NCBI GenBank assembly: GCA_022376925.1
Contig: JAIOJX010000005.1
Span: 158,859,501 to 158,923,500 of the forward strand
DNA: 64,000 nucleotides
Reading direction: 5' to 3'
Source of the DNA: Tragulus kanchil
Lineage: Eukaryota; Chordata; Mammalia; Artiodactyla; Tragulidae
Shown here: piece by piece, positions 32,577 to 43,009 of the stretch
Position numbering within the stretch: the stretch's first letter is position 1
Layout of the letters: every line of letters starts with the position of its first letter
The notes under the pieces: generated by a model
The model's input: only the letters and a program-made list of their open reading frames with translations
Told to the model about the DNA's origin: nothing
Database searches by the model: none
Position numbers and translations under genes: made by a program

Positions 32577-32768
32577 AACTTCTATATAGAACCTTCTCTA
32601 TAGCACAGGGAACTCTACTCAACACTCTGTAATGGCCTATATGGGAAAAAAATCTAAAAAGGAGTGGATATATATATATATGTATAATATGTATATCTCA
32701 CTTTGTTGTACACCTGAAAGTAACACAATATTATTGGTTAACTATACTCCAGTAAAAATTTTTAAGAA
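32577..32768 (+). mobile_element. Artiodactyl L1 3' end (D10 second copy)
   Basis: Same element as 31437-31626. Confidence 0.7.
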
Positions 32769-33169
32769 GTTGTCTCAATGATCCAATGCTGAAATTACAG
32801 TCTGTTGGGGATGATACTGTAGGTACGAAGTGCACCAAATGGTGGGCACTTTAGGCTTTGGTTGGGGGAGCTATTTGAGACATTTTTTTTCTGAACACCC
32901 ACCCCATTGGCCCCTGGGGAGACTGTTCTATCCTTCTTCACTCTCCTTCCCTCAATATTTACATCTTAGAATTTCTCCACCTGGGTCTGCTCTGTCTCAG
33001 TCTCTCCCCTCTCTTTCACTTCCCCCTTCAAAACACCTGTGGCACCTCATGCAGGAGGCTAGGAGGGCAGTCCATAAGACCTCCCTCCCCCTTGGCCCAG
33101 CATGGAAGATGCCAGTTCAAAGCTCCAAGTCCACATTCTCAAATGCTCACTAGGCATCTCCTCTTGGAT

Positions 33170-33360
33170 GTTTATTGTAGGTGAAATTGTGTTCCTAAAA
33201 AATTATACTGAGGGTACCAGTGAACATGATCTTATTCAGAAATAAGGTCTTTCCAGATGTGATCAACACTAGGTCCTAAATCCAATGACTGATATCCTAA
33301 AAGAGGGAAATTTGGACCCACACACAGAGAGAACACCATGTGGGAAACCTATTAGCTATA
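33170..33360 (+). mobile_element. MaLR-type LTR fragment (D10 second copy, intact end)
   Basis: As 32030-32200, but reads 'ttattcagaaataaggtctt' and 'cctaaatccaatgactgata', closer to the family consensus. Solitary LTR relic without internal genes. Confidence 0.65.
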
Positions 33361-33939
33361 CTTGGCCACCTGCTCTGATGGCAGATGAGTCCATGTCTGT
33401 AGGGGCAAAGGACGCTGAGTCTATCCCATGGAGCATCTGGGAGCCAACGGGGATTGGTCAGTAGTCGTTCCAGAGGAACAGACCAGCAGATGCCTTGAGA
33501 TTGACGGCAGATGAGATGGCAGCTGGGGAGTGCTACACCCACGTTAGGGAGCAACAACAGGTGAGAAAGACCAGCAGTGAGTTAGTAGGAAGTTGTTTTG
33601 AAAGAACCCATGAAGGTTCCCATGAGAGGAGGAGGAGGAGGAGGAGGCAGCGGCAGCGGCAGCTGAGTCCCAGGAGACCTCCACTGGCGTATAAGACAAT
33701 ACCAGGCAAGTAACACCTTTCCTTCTCCCTGCCACCCTCACCCCCAGACTTTGGAGGGGCAGAGTGGCCTGGTGATTGGGGAAGGGAGCAGGGGCTCTAA
33801 TGGGGAAAGAGGCTAGAAGCGAGTGAAACACTCCATCGCCTTTCCATAGCAGGGGGTTGGCTACCTGGGGCAGGCACCTAGAAAGAGCCTTCCAGTTCAA
33901 AGGTGCCTCTCTGGAAAGACATAAACTGGACTTTAAAAT
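33361..33939. other. Unique DNA with a (GGA)n(GGC)n stretch
   Basis: 33626-33663 holds about six GGA then GGC-type triplets ('ggaggcagcggcagcggcag'). No gene supported. Confidence 0.5.
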
Positions 33940-34241
33940 ACACAAGCCTGGGCTTCCCTGGTGGTCCAGTGGGTAAGGACACCGCCTTGCAGTGCAAGGG
34001 GTGCCGGCTCGATCCCTGGCCTGGGAAGATCCCACGTGCCGCCGAGCGGCTGGACCCATGTGTCCAATTACCGAGCCGGAGCTCTGGAGCGCATGCGCCC
34101 AGAGCCGGTGCTCTGCGACAACAGAAGCCACTGCGATGGGAGGCCCACGCGGGCCAAAGAAGAAAGCTGGATGAAAATAGATAAGCGGAAGACCAATAGA
34201 AGTGGCCGCCCGCCCCCCCCCCAATATATATATATAAAAAA
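33940..34241 (+). mobile_element. CHR-type SINE, long form, first of a tandem pair
   Basis: Head 'gggcttccctggtggtccag', B box 'ggctcgatccctgg', 'gagcggctggacccatgtgt', C-run and (TA)n tail. Preceded by 'acacaagcct' (33940) and followed by 'acacaagctt' (34242), a likely target duplication. Confidence 0.92.
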
Positions 34242-34535
34242 ACACAAGCTTGGGCTTTCCTGGTGGTCCAGTAGGTAAGGAGTCCACCGTGCAGTGCAAG
34301 GGGTGCCAGTTCAATCCCTGGCGCGGGAAGATCCCACATTGCCGTGGAGCGGTTGGACTGGTGTGTCCAATTACCAGCCAGCACTCTGGAGCACGTGCGC
34401 CCAGAGCCAGTGCTCTGCAGTGAGAGAGGCCGCTGCGGTGGGAGGCCCACACCGGCGAGTAGTTAAGATGGATGAAAATAAATAAACGAAGGACCAATAA
34501 AAGAGACCAAAATTAAAAAAAAATTACACAAGCTT
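34242..34535 (+). mobile_element. CHR-type SINE, long form, second of a tandem pair
   Basis: Head 'gggctttcctggtggtccag', B box 'agttcaatccctgg', A-rich tail. Flanked by 'acacaagctt' at 34242 and again at 34526. Confidence 0.92.
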
Positions 34536-34933
34536 TATCATGGAAAAATGTAAACATATCCTCAAGTTGAGAAAACGTTATAATGGACTCCCACAGTCCA
34601 GTGCTCAGCTTCAGCTGCTCTCAGCACATGGCCACTCTTGTTTCTTCTGCACTCCTACTCCCTTAATGGACTGGGCACTTTAATTACCAAAGACTTTTTG
34701 TCACATAAGCAAACGAGAACTCTTTACTCCCTGCTAGTTGTTTTCGTACTGTGTGGGCTTGAAAGAGGGGTCTCCCCTCTCTAGGCTGAAATTATGGCAA
34801 GGTCATGACCCCTGCCCTTCTGACCTCATGTAAGATGCTGGACCATGGAGGACCTCTGGGAAGGATCACTGGGTGGATGAGGATGGTGATGATGACATTG
34901 GAGTTTATCAGGATCAGAAAGTAAGTGGACAGT
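34536..34933. other. Unique intergenic DNA
   Basis: No gene or repeat recognised, apart from a short GAT-rich stretch near 34875. Confidence 0.4.
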
Positions 34934-35122
34934 GGGACTTCCCTAGTGGTCGATGGCTAAGACTCCAAACTCCTAATGCAGGGGGCCTGGGTTCCATTCC
35001 TGATCAGGGAACTAGATCTCACCTGCTGCTTCTAAACGATCCCACCTGTTGCAACTAAAAGAACCTGAGTACTGCAACTAAGACATGGCACAGCCAAATA
35101 AATAAATTAAATATTAAAGAAA
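34934..35122 (+). mobile_element. CHR-type SINE
   Basis: Head 'gggacttccctagtggtcga', 'gggttccattcctgatcagg', 'ggcacagccaaataaataaa' tail. Confidence 0.88.
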
Positions 35123-36084
35123 AGGAAAAGTAGGTGGAGGGCATGTGTGTGGTTGGGGCATGGGTGACACACAGTTGGCATGGAGTGGCGTATGGTGGCG
35201 TGTGGGCGGAATCTGGCGACACGCATGCTGGAGTGTGGCTGGCATGTGTGTGCTAGTTAGATGGGAAACTGGGTGACCTGTGGTTGGCACGTAGCCCACG
35301 GCCGGGGAGTGAGGTGTGGGTGTTGCTTGTTCACTCTGGGCTCCAAGCGTGTAATGATTTATCTGATTCACCCTCCCTTGTGCACCCCCTCCCAGCGGCT
35401 GACTGCATCTCATACATACCAAGGGTCTTATCACATCAAGAATTCATAATCATCCCAAAATACTCAATGGGGATATGAAATATTTACACACAAGGCGCCA
35501 GACGATGAAATTAATTGAGCCCATCCCCAGACCCCGGCAGAAACCTCTCTCCTGCAGGGACAGCACTGGGGCTGACGAGTGGGGGTGTCTCCATGGGTCC
35601 CATCCGCCTCCCAGAGCTCTGGGCCCCCAGGGCACAGTCTACAAGTCCACATTTGGTGGGGGAGGCGCAGACTCCTCCCCGGTGCCTGTGTGGGCATTCC
35701 CGCCCCGCTCTCCCTAGGAAGGCAAGGGGCTTGTCCTATATCCTAGGAGTCCGAATCTTAGAAATGGAAGCAGTTGCAAAATTCATTCATGCTTCTCTCC
35801 ACCAGATACGTCAGGAAACTGTATTTATCTGTTTGCTTAACTCCACCAACAGAAAGCTTGTTACTTTCATTTAATAACTGGTAACTTGTGGTTAGAAAGA
35901 GCTTCCTCATATTGAAGCAGATGCCAGTTCCACTTGCCAGCTCTTTTCAGCCAGATGACCCTTCAGCTCCCTCTGAAGGTCACCTCAGTCATGCCCCTGC
36001 AGTCTGGCTCCTCCGTTTCACGAGGCCCCCAGCCCTGCCAGCCGCGCTGGGATGCGCCGGAGCACAGATGGGCCCCTGAGCAGC
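35123..36084. other. Unique intergenic DNA, start with a TGTG/TGGC-rich stretch
   Basis: 35130-35290 has loose GT/TGGCATG-type repetition. 35435-35520 is AT-rich and non-repetitive ('gatgaaattaattgagccc'). The frames of 60-119 codons have no support. Confidence 0.4.
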
Positions 36085-36180
36085 CATAATGGCCTCGTCT
36101 GTTTGATTAGCATGTGATTAGCCTAATGCATATTTTACCATCACATCAGAGCTGTTTATCAATCACCTGCAGCTCTGGAC
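36085..36180. promoter_or_regulatory. AT-rich unique island, candidate conserved enhancer
   Basis: 'gtttgattagcatgtgatta', 'gcctaatgcatattttacca' (octamer-like ATGCATAT) and 'gctgtttatcaatcacctgc' (FOX/PBX-like). Non-repetitive; function inferred from motif density. Confidence 0.4.
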
Positions 36181-36198
36181 AGACAGACAGACAGACAG
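36176..36198. repeat. (GACA)n microsatellite
   Basis: About five GACA units. Confidence 0.85.
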
Positions 36199-36610
36199 TC
36201 CACCTGCAGAGCCAGGAGGAAGAAGGTGTTCTCAGTGACTTTTCAGGGACAAGTCATGAATGATTGAAGCCAGAGGGTTATGGAGGCCGGGGCCTGCTCG
36301 AAGGCTCAAAGTCCTTTCCTCCACCTTCCAGGGCAGGAAGATAACGCTCAGGCCTCAGTTCCTCAGTTCTAGCTCTACCCTGACCTGGGCCAGCAGAATC
36401 GATTTATGGTTTCCTGCCTGTAATGTTGATTCCTTGAGAACACTGTCTTCCCAATCAGGCTGGAAATTCTCTGAGGACAAGAACTCTGTCTTCTCTTTTC
36501 TCACCTCTCTTCTCGCCATCTGGAATTCCCAGACAAAAACTAGGATCCAGAACAGAAAGAGCCCTGGACAGGGACTCACTGAAGGCATGTGTTATGTTGC
36601 CCAAGTCGTG

Positions 36611-36636
36611 TCTTCTTCTTCTTCTTCTTCTTTTTT
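36611..36636. repeat. (CTT)n microsatellite
   Basis: About eight CTT units; repeated at 37721-37746 by D11. Confidence 0.85.
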
Positions 36637-36759
36637 AAATTTTCATTTTGCTTTGAACTTTCACGTCGTGTCTTCTGTCACAATCTGTCTTCTGGCAGAG
36701 TCTGGTTCCACCATGGTGGAGAGATAAAGACTTGCAAGGTTGATCGGTGTAAGCTAGCT

Positions 36760-36925
36760 CCATTTCAGCTCTGCCAGACGCTAGCTGAGTGACCTCTGGA
36801 AAGTGTCTTAACTTCTCTGAGCCTCCATTTTCTCAAATACAAATAGACTGTAATAATATCTGCCTTATAGAGTTGGTGAGAGAATTACATGAGTAAAAAC
36901 AGTGCTGGCACTTATAGATCAGTGA
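36760..36925 (+). mobile_element. MIR SINE relic
   Basis: 'gctagctgagtgacctctgg', 'ttaacttctctgagcctcca' and 'agagttggtgagagaattac' follow MIR. Repeated at 37870-38035 by D11. Confidence 0.75.
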
Positions 36926-37053
36926 TGACAGTGATTGTAGCCATGAAATTAAAAGACGCTTGTTTGCAGTTAAGCACAGAATGTGCAAAATGCAATTAAG
37001 ATGCAAAAAAAAAAAAAAAAAAAAAGACCCTTGTTCCTTGAAAAAAAAAAAAA

Positions 37054-37458
37054 AGCTATGACAAACCTAGACAGCATATTCAAAAGCAGAGACATTACTT
37101 TGCTGACAAAAGTCCATATAGTCAAAGCAATGGTTTTTCCAGTAGTCATGTATGGATGTGAAAGTTGGACCATAAAAAAGGCTGAGCACCAAAGAACTGA
37201 TGCTTTTGAACTTTGATGCTGGAGAAGGCTCTTGAGAATCCCTTGGACTGCAAGGAGATGAAACCAGTGAATCATAAAGGAAATCAACCCTTAATATTCA
37301 TTGGAAGGACTGACGCTGAAGTTGAAGCTCCAATACTTGGACTACCTGATGCAATTCATTGGAAAAGACCTTGATGCTGGGAAACATTGAGGGCAGGAGG
37401 AAAAGTAGGGGCAGAGGATGAAATGGTTGGGTGGCATCACCGACTCCAATGAAACTTG
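37054..37458 (+). mobile_element. BovB LINE, reverse-transcriptase C-terminal fragment, cut at the D11 junction
   Basis: The nucleotide run 'gctatgacaaacctagacag', 'ttttccagtagtcatgtatg' and 'cttggactgcaaggagatg' is the BovB 3' coding part; a short frame keeps the motif 'VVMYGCESWTIKKAE'. 5'-truncated after a poly-A stretch and interrupted by stops, so not active. Ends artificially at 37458. Confidence 0.9.
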
Positions 37459-38163
37459 CAGGCCTCAGTTCCTCAGTTCTAGCTCTACCCTGACCTGGGC
37501 CAGCAGAATCGATTTATGGTTTCCTGCCTGTAATGTTGATTCCTTGAGAACACTGTCTTCCCAATCAGGCTGGAAATTCTCTGAGGACAAGAACTCTGTC
37601 TTCTCTTTTCTCACCTCTCTTCTCGCCATCTGGAATTCCCAGACAAAAACTAGGATCCAGAACAGAAAGAGCCCTGGACAGGGACTCACTGAAGGCATGT
37701 GTTATGTTGCCCAAGTCGTGTCTTCTTCTTCTTCTTCTTCTTTTTTAAATTTTCATTTTGCTTTGAACTTTCACGTCGTGTCTTCTGTCACAATCTGTCT
37801 TCTGGCAGAGTCTGGTTCCACCATGGTGGAGAGATAAAGACTTGCAAGGTTGATCGGTGTAAGCTAGCTCCATTTCAGCTCTGCCAGACGCTAGCTGAGT
37901 GACCTCTGGAAAGTGTCTTAACTTCTCTGAGCCTCCATTTTCTCAAATACAAATAGACTGTAATAATATCTGCCTTATAGAGTTGGTGAGAGAATTACAT
38001 GAGTAAAAACAGTGCTGGCACTTATAGATCAGTGATGACAGTGATTGTAGCCATGAAATTAAAAGACGCTTGTTTGCAGTTAAGCACAGAATGTGCAAAA
38101 TGCAATTAAGATGCAAAAAAAAAAAAAAAAAAAAAGACCCTTGTTCCTTGAAAAAAAAAAAAA

Positions 38164-38671
38164 AGCTATGACAAACCTAGACAGCATATTCAAAAGCAGA
38201 GACATTACTTTGCTGACAAAAGTCCATATAGTCAAAGCAATGGTTTTTCCAGTAGTCATGTATGGATGTGAAAGTTGGACCATAAAAAAGGCTGAGCACC
38301 AAAGAACTGATGCTTTTGAACTTTGATGCTGGAGAAGGCTCTTGAGAATCCCTTGGACTGCAAGGAGATGAAACCAGTGAATCATAAAGGAAATCAACCC
38401 TTAATATTCATTGGAAGGACTGACGCTGAAGTTGAAGCTCCAATACTTGGACTACCTGATGCAATTCATTGGAAAAGACCTTGATGCTGGGAAACATTGA
38501 GGGCAGGAGGAAAAGTAGGGGCAGAGGATGAAATGGTTGGGTGGCATCACCGACTCAATGGACATGAGCATGAACAAACTCGGGAGATGGTGAAGGACAG
38601 GGAGGCCTGGTGTGCAGCAGTGTGGGGGGCTGCAAAGAGTCGGACACGACTGAGCAACTGAACAATGACAA
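38164..38671 (+). mobile_element. BovB LINE 3' fragment (D11 second copy, complete 3' end)
   Basis: Same as 37054-37458, then runs on through 'ggacagggaggcctggtgtg' to the terminal 'tcggacacgactgagcaact'. This shows what copy 1 lost at the junction. Confidence 0.92.
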
Positions 38672-39332
38672 TAGCATACAATGCCTTTTACCCTTCCCTC
38701 TTCCCTCTCTCACTCTTTCTCTGCCGTCTCAGACTGTCCTGAATTCACGAGTGCCTCTGTGGACTCTGGTGATTTTGCTGGTTGAGAGGTGAAACAGCGA
38801 ATCCATAAGGGACCCTCACTGCTGGGTGGAGCCCTGAGTGTGGAGAGCTGGAGTATGTGCTGAGCAGGGTGTAGCCCTGAGTGGACGAGGCAGGGCATGC
38901 CTAATGGACACATCTTCCATGAGGATAAACCAGAATGTGACACTGTTACTGTCAGACCCTGAGCAGCAGAACACGAAGGAGCCTAAATATTTCATGGTCA
39001 AATTCATCAATAATGGAAACAGAGACTAAATTACATAACTGTCACCTTTCTGTTAAATAATATTTTCTGCAGTGGGCTGGGAGGGGCGGTGGAGGCCTTT
39101 ATTACAAGTCATGAATGATTTAGCCCAGCAAATAAAAGGAATCAGGAAGAGGGGAAGGAAGTGGGATTTTCTAGGATCACCTAACTCATCATCGGGGATG
39201 GCTGGAGGGAACTGGAAGGTGTGAGGGTCTCGGGGGGAGGGTTCTGGGTATACCTAAGGAAAGGTTTTGGGGGCTGAGGCACGACATCCACAGCAGGACA
39301 AGGTAATTAGCATGCCACCCTGAGTCTCATTT
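38672..39332. other. Unique DNA
   Basis: 39030-39135 is AT-rich and non-repetitive ('ggcctttattacaagtcatg'), possibly conserved. No gene found; frames of 63-77 codons are chance. Confidence 0.4.
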
Positions 39333-39555
39333 CCCGGTGGTGCTAGTAGTAAAGAACCTGCCTGCCAATGCAGAAAGACGTAAGAGACACAGGTTCAGTC
39401 CCTGGGTGGGGAAGATCCCCTGCAAGAGGGCATGGCAAGCCACTCTAGTATTCTTGTCTGGACAATCCCATGGACAGAGGAGCCTGGCAGGCTACAGTCT
39501 CCAGGGTCACAAAGCGTTGGGCACGACTGAAGCAACTTAGCATGCGTGCACTGAG
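39333..39555 (+). mobile_element. Bov-tA SINE
   Basis: 'ggtggtgctagtagtaaaga' head, B box 'ggttcagtccctgg', 'agtattcttgtctggacaat', tail 'gggcacgactgaagcaactt'. Confidence 0.9.
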
Positions 39556-40269
39556 TCTAACTGTCAAATTGCTCCTTTTATATGGAGATGAACTAACAGA
39601 AGCTCAGACAGAAATCAGAAATCTGCAGCTATGTGTCCCCATCAAACAGAAAGGTACCCAGAGCTCAGGGGTCTGTCTCTCCCCTCAGACCAAGGGTTTC
39701 CTGAGGACAGCATTTGTGTCTTCTCATGAAACGGGGGGCTCCCTAGGCCAGGGCCGATGCCTTCTTTTCAGAGAGGTCCCCAGGGCGAGAACACTCCCTC
39801 TCCCATAGCCAGGGCTGTGCAGCTCCAGTGGGCTCCCCGGTGGCGTGGGCATGATCTGATGGTTCGCCTGATGTCAAAGCAGCGATTTCTGGGGGACAGG
39901 CCTCTGTACCCTCAATCAGAGTGGGGCTCTGTAGGCAGGAACTGTCTCTTCCATGAGACTGGGGTCTTCCGGAAGGCTTCACCTCGGCCTTTTCCACTGG
40001 ACTCAGGAGCCCCTGAGAGCAGAGGCTGGGCCTCTCCTCTTAGACTGGGTGCTCCCTGAAGGGAGCCTGACTCCTTTTCCTCACCTTCCTTCTTTGCTCA
40101 GTGGAGGAGGGACGGGCTGAGTCCCAGCAGCCTGGTGCCCTGGGCCCTCAGCCGCCACAGGAGGGCCCTCCCTTCCCCTCCCTGCCCAGGGAGGGAGCCC
40201 CAGTGGGCATGTGTACAAACTCACCCGGCACCGTCAACCCTCCGTAGGAAGGGCGAGGGTTGGGAGCCC
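39556..40269. other. Unique GC-rich DNA
   Basis: 39590-40110 holds several spaced copies of a 'tgagac...gggct(c)ctgtaggcagg...ctctt' theme resembling degraded L2 tails ('agactgggtgctccctgaag'), not assignable with confidence. No gene. Confidence 0.35.
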
Positions 40270-40440
40270 GATGCCTGCTAAGTGTATAATTACACACTAC
40301 TTGGGGTAATTTTCGTCTTCCTCAAGAAGTGCACGTTGGCCCTGATTTTCCTATCTGCAGATTGTAAGCTCGTAATTAGCAGCAAATTACCCACACAAGT
40401 GACAAATTTTTGTGCTTTCAAGTAAACAGACGAAATACCC
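40270..40440. promoter_or_regulatory. AT-rich unique island, candidate conserved enhancer
   Basis: 'gtgtataattacacactact' (a palindromic TAATTA core), 'ggggtaattttcgtcttcct', 'gctcgtaattagcagcaaat' in a GC-rich neighbourhood. Non-coding and non-repetitive. Confidence 0.4.
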
Positions 40441-40798
40441 ACGGTTCATAAATTGCCTCTCGGTGCAGCAGGCACCTGGTTCCCGGGATGCCCAGCCTGC
40501 CCACACATGGCGGAGAAGGGAGCCGAGAGCCGGCCGGAGGGCTGAGGCTGCGGCCACGGGACTAAGGGTGGACCCGCCTTTTGAGTCAGTCCTCCCTGCG
40601 CCTTGACCAGGGCTACCGGTCGGAGCCCTTGATCGGCTTTGAGGTGCCTGACACAGACTGGAGCACTAGGCTGGCAGTGCTGGATGAGAACGAGGTCTTC
40701 AGACCCTCATCAGTCACCCAGGAGCTCATGAAAACCAGTCTTCCGTCTTTTCTCCACCAGTATCCCTGCTTTGGGTATCACACGCCAGCAGGGCACTT

Positions 40799-40908
40799 TT
40801 CATTTTTTGATCACACCCCGTGGTATATAGAATCCTCGTTACCAGACCAGGGATTAAACCTGTGTCCCCTGTATCGGAAGTGCAGAAGCGCCAGGGAAGT
40901 TCCTCTTA
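40799..40908 (-). mobile_element. CHR-type SINE, antisense, degraded
   Basis: 'gaccagggattaaacctgtg' B-box complement and head complement 'gcgccagggaagttcc'. Confidence 0.75.
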
Positions 40909-41001
40909 CTTGCCTTTAAACAGAAATTCTTAACTTTTTCTGGGCCATGGATCCTTTGGAGACAGAGCATTTAAGGAGCTAATTAAGGTTAAATGGGGTC
41001 T

Positions 41002-41223
41002 GGGACTTTCCTGGTGGTCTAGTGGCTAAGATTCCGAGTTCCCGATACAGAGAGCCTGGGTTTGACCCCTGGTCAGGAAACTAGATCCCACATGCCTCAG
41101 TTAAGTATCCCAATAGAGGGAGCTCCCAATACAGGGGGTCCGGGCTTATTCCCTAGTCAGGGAACTAGATCACGCATACCTCAAAAAAGATCCCACATGT
41201 TGCAGCTAAGACCCAGCACAGCC

Positions 41224-41235
<12 letters not shown>
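41002..41235 (+). mobile_element. CHR-type SINE with internal duplication
   Basis: Head 'gggactttcctggtggtcta', first B-box region 41055-41100 ('tttgacccctggtcaggaaa'), then a second similar block 41120-41180 ('ccctagtcagggaactagat'), then 'agctaagacccagcacagcc'. Confidence 0.85.
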
Positions 41236-41302
<67 letters not shown>

Positions 41303-41303
41303 A
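41224..41303. repeat. Compound (TA)n-(CA)n-(TA)n microsatellite
   Basis: About 30 bp of TA/GTATA, about 36 bp of (CA)n, then (TA)n, grown from the SINE tail ending at 41223. Confidence 0.95.
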
Positions 41304-41334
41304 AAGGCAAAATGAAGCCTTAATCTGATAGCAC

Positions 41335-41595
41335 TGGGGTCCTAATAAACAGGGGAAGAGACACACCACATCTCTCTTTTGCCAAATGCACGGAGGAACA
41401 CCCATGTGAGACTGCACTGAGAAGTCTGTTACCTGCAAGCCAGGCAGAGAGGCCTCCTCACCAGAAACCAGCCGAGCTGACCTTGATCTGGGACCTCCAA
41501 CCTCCAGAACTGTGAGACAAGAAAATTCTGGTATTTGTTTAAGCCACCCAGTCTGTGGAATTCTGTTACGGCAGCCTAGTGAGAAACACACCAGG
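41335..41595 (+). mobile_element. MaLR-type LTR 3' part
   Basis: 'aggcagagaggcctcctcac', 'ctccagaactgtgagacaag' and 'gtttaagccacccagtctgt' are hallmark 3' sequences of MaLR (MST/MLT1) LTRs. Ancient solitary LTR; no viral genes. Confidence 0.75.
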
Positions 41596-41596
41596 T

Positions 41597-41765
41597 AACT
41601 TCTCTGAGCCCATTTCCTCACAGGCAAAATGAGGGTAACCACCCAGCCTCCCATTGCAGGCCGGTAGTGGCGACATGAGATCAAATGTGAAGTTCTTATC
41701 CCACTGAGTATCTTACTTTGTGCTTGGTAAGTGCTCGATGGCTGTGCTGTTACTAAGATACTAGG
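41597..41765 (+). mobile_element. MIR SINE relic
   Basis: 'aacttctctgagcccatttc' and 'acaggcaaaatgagggtaac' followed by 'ggtaagtgctcgatggctgt'. Confidence 0.55.
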
Positions 41766-41887
41766 ATTTCAGTGAGTTACTCTGTTTGTCCTTCCTCTTC
41801 CTGTTCATTCATGTCCTTTCTCATCATGCTCCCAGATTTGATGAAGACTTATTTGATAAGATTTGACTTCCCGTGCTCCCCAGTACT

Positions 41888-42048
41888 CTTTTTTGTTTTT
41901 TTTACAGTTTGGCTGTGCTAGGTCTTAGTTGCAGTATGTAGACTCTTGTCATGGCATGTGGGATCTAGTTCCCTGACCATAGATCAAACCTGAGACCCCA
42001 GCAGTGACCGTGTGGAGTCTTGACCACTGGACCACCAGGGAAGTCCCT
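41888..42048 (-). mobile_element. CHR-type SINE, antisense
   Basis: T-run, 'tttggctgtgctaggtctta', 'ccctgaccatagatcaaacc', head complement 'ggaccaccagggaagtccc'. Confidence 0.9.
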
Positions 42049-42334
42049 CCCCGATACTCTTGAACTACCTACCTAGTACCATCCCCAGACTGTAATGCCC
42101 CTACCCTCCCTCAGATGAGATTCCTCACCATGGATGCAAACAGGATCGAAAGTTAACCTACTCTGTCACCTCTCTGATCGCAGGGTCCTCACCTCTAAAA
42201 TGAGCGCCTACCTGATCTGAAAAGACGTAGTTTGAGTACGATGCTTGGCTCCAGCGTCTGTTACTCGTAGCCACGATGTAACAAAAGCTGTCATTGGTGT
42301 TATTGTCCCTAGTAATCTGTTATGGTGGTGGCTT

Positions 42335-42500
42335 CTGATGAAATACACCTCCAGGAATCGTGACCTGTGTACTCCCCTCCCACATTGATTCTGGGCTGGC
42401 TAGAGATGTGCTTTAATCAATAAAATATAGTGGAACTGATCTGGGTCAATTCCCAGCCTAAACCTTAAGGAGGCCTGACAGCCCTGGCTCATACCTGCTT
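42335..42500 (+). mobile_element. MLT1-type MaLR LTR, 5' part
   Basis: 'gctagagatgtgctttaatc', 'aatatagtggaactgatctg' and 'cctaaaccttaaggaggcct' are the MLT1 5' signature. Its 3' part appears at 43010-43310 after a Bov-tA insertion and unique DNA. Confidence 0.7.
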
Positions 42501-42624
42501 GCAAGGCTGATTGTTAAATTTTCAGGAATTTTATGAACTGATTGACATCAAGTTGGTAGCCTGAAATTAGTCTTGGTGGAAATATTTGCCCTATAGAAAC
42601 TGGCGAATACTACACATCAAGGGC

Positions 42625-42735
42625 CTTCCTTCTTTCCTTCTTTCCCCTCCCCCTCTTCCTCCCTTCTTTCCCCTCTTCCTCCCCTTCCTCTCTCCAACCT
42701 TCCTAACTTCCTTGTTTCCTTTTTCTTTCTTCTCC
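42625..42735. repeat. CT-rich low-complexity tract
   Basis: Repeated 'cttcctccc', 'ctttccttctttcccctccc' and 'ctcttcctccccttcctc' units. Confidence 0.85.
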
Positions 42736-42805
42736 TGTACAGTCAGTTGCCAGCACCCCACTACCTGGCAGCTTCCACTTTTTAAATTTCGGGAACCCTA
42801 AACCA

Positions 42806-43008
42806 CCACAAAAGAATCTGCCTGCAATGCAGGAGATACAGGAGATGCAGGTTTGATTCCTGGGTCGGGAAGATTCCCTGGCGGAGGACATGGCAACCCA
42901 CGCCAGTATTCTTGCCTGGAGAATCCCATGGGCAGAGGAGCCTGGCAGGCTACCGTCTACAAAAGTTGCAGAGTTGGACACACCTGAGAGAGTGAACACA
43001 CACACACC
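42806..43008 (+). mobile_element. Bov-tA SINE, 5' truncated
   Basis: 'agaatctgcctgcaatgcag', 'aggtttgattcctgggtcgg', 'cagtattcttgcctggagaa', 'gttggacacacctgagagag' and a short (AC)n. Confidence 0.9.
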
Positions 43009-43009
43009 T

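Larger units (their letters stand above)
31063..33343. repeat. D10: abutting direct duplication of about 1.14 kb, junction at 32201
   Basis: Copy 1 is 31063-32200 and copy 2 is 32201-33343, offset 1138 then 1140 through two homopolymer differences ('gggaaaaaatctaaaagg' against one more A in each run). The last 120 bases of copy 1 differ at several places from copy 2, and copy 2 agrees better with the MaLR consensus there. The piece 31063-31329 belongs to D9 and D10 and so is present three times (29891-30155, 31063-31329 and 32201-32467). Confidence 0.95.
36349..38560. repeat. D11: abutting direct duplication of 1.11 kb, junction at 37459
   Basis: Copy 1 is 36349-37458 and copy 2 is 37459-38560, constant offset 1110, even through two long A-runs. 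Copy 1 ends 'cgactccaatgaaacttg' where copy 2 reads 'cgactcaatggacatgag' and completes the BovB element. Confidence 0.95.

Noticed and set aside
33544..34497. 317-codon open frame on the minus strand, the longest in the window
   Set aside because: It runs through two antisense CHR-type SINEs and a GGA/GGC microsatellite (poly-Ala/poly-Ser translation); SINE complements commonly stay open. No domain.
37054..37290. Functional reverse-transcriptase gene
   Set aside because: Only the C-terminal BovB fragment remains, 5'-truncated and broken by stops; an ordinary dead LINE copy.
41223..41303. Possible CRISPR-like or direct-repeat array
   Set aside because: It is a simple dinucleotide microsatellite; no spacers. 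No CRISPR-like array exists in the window.
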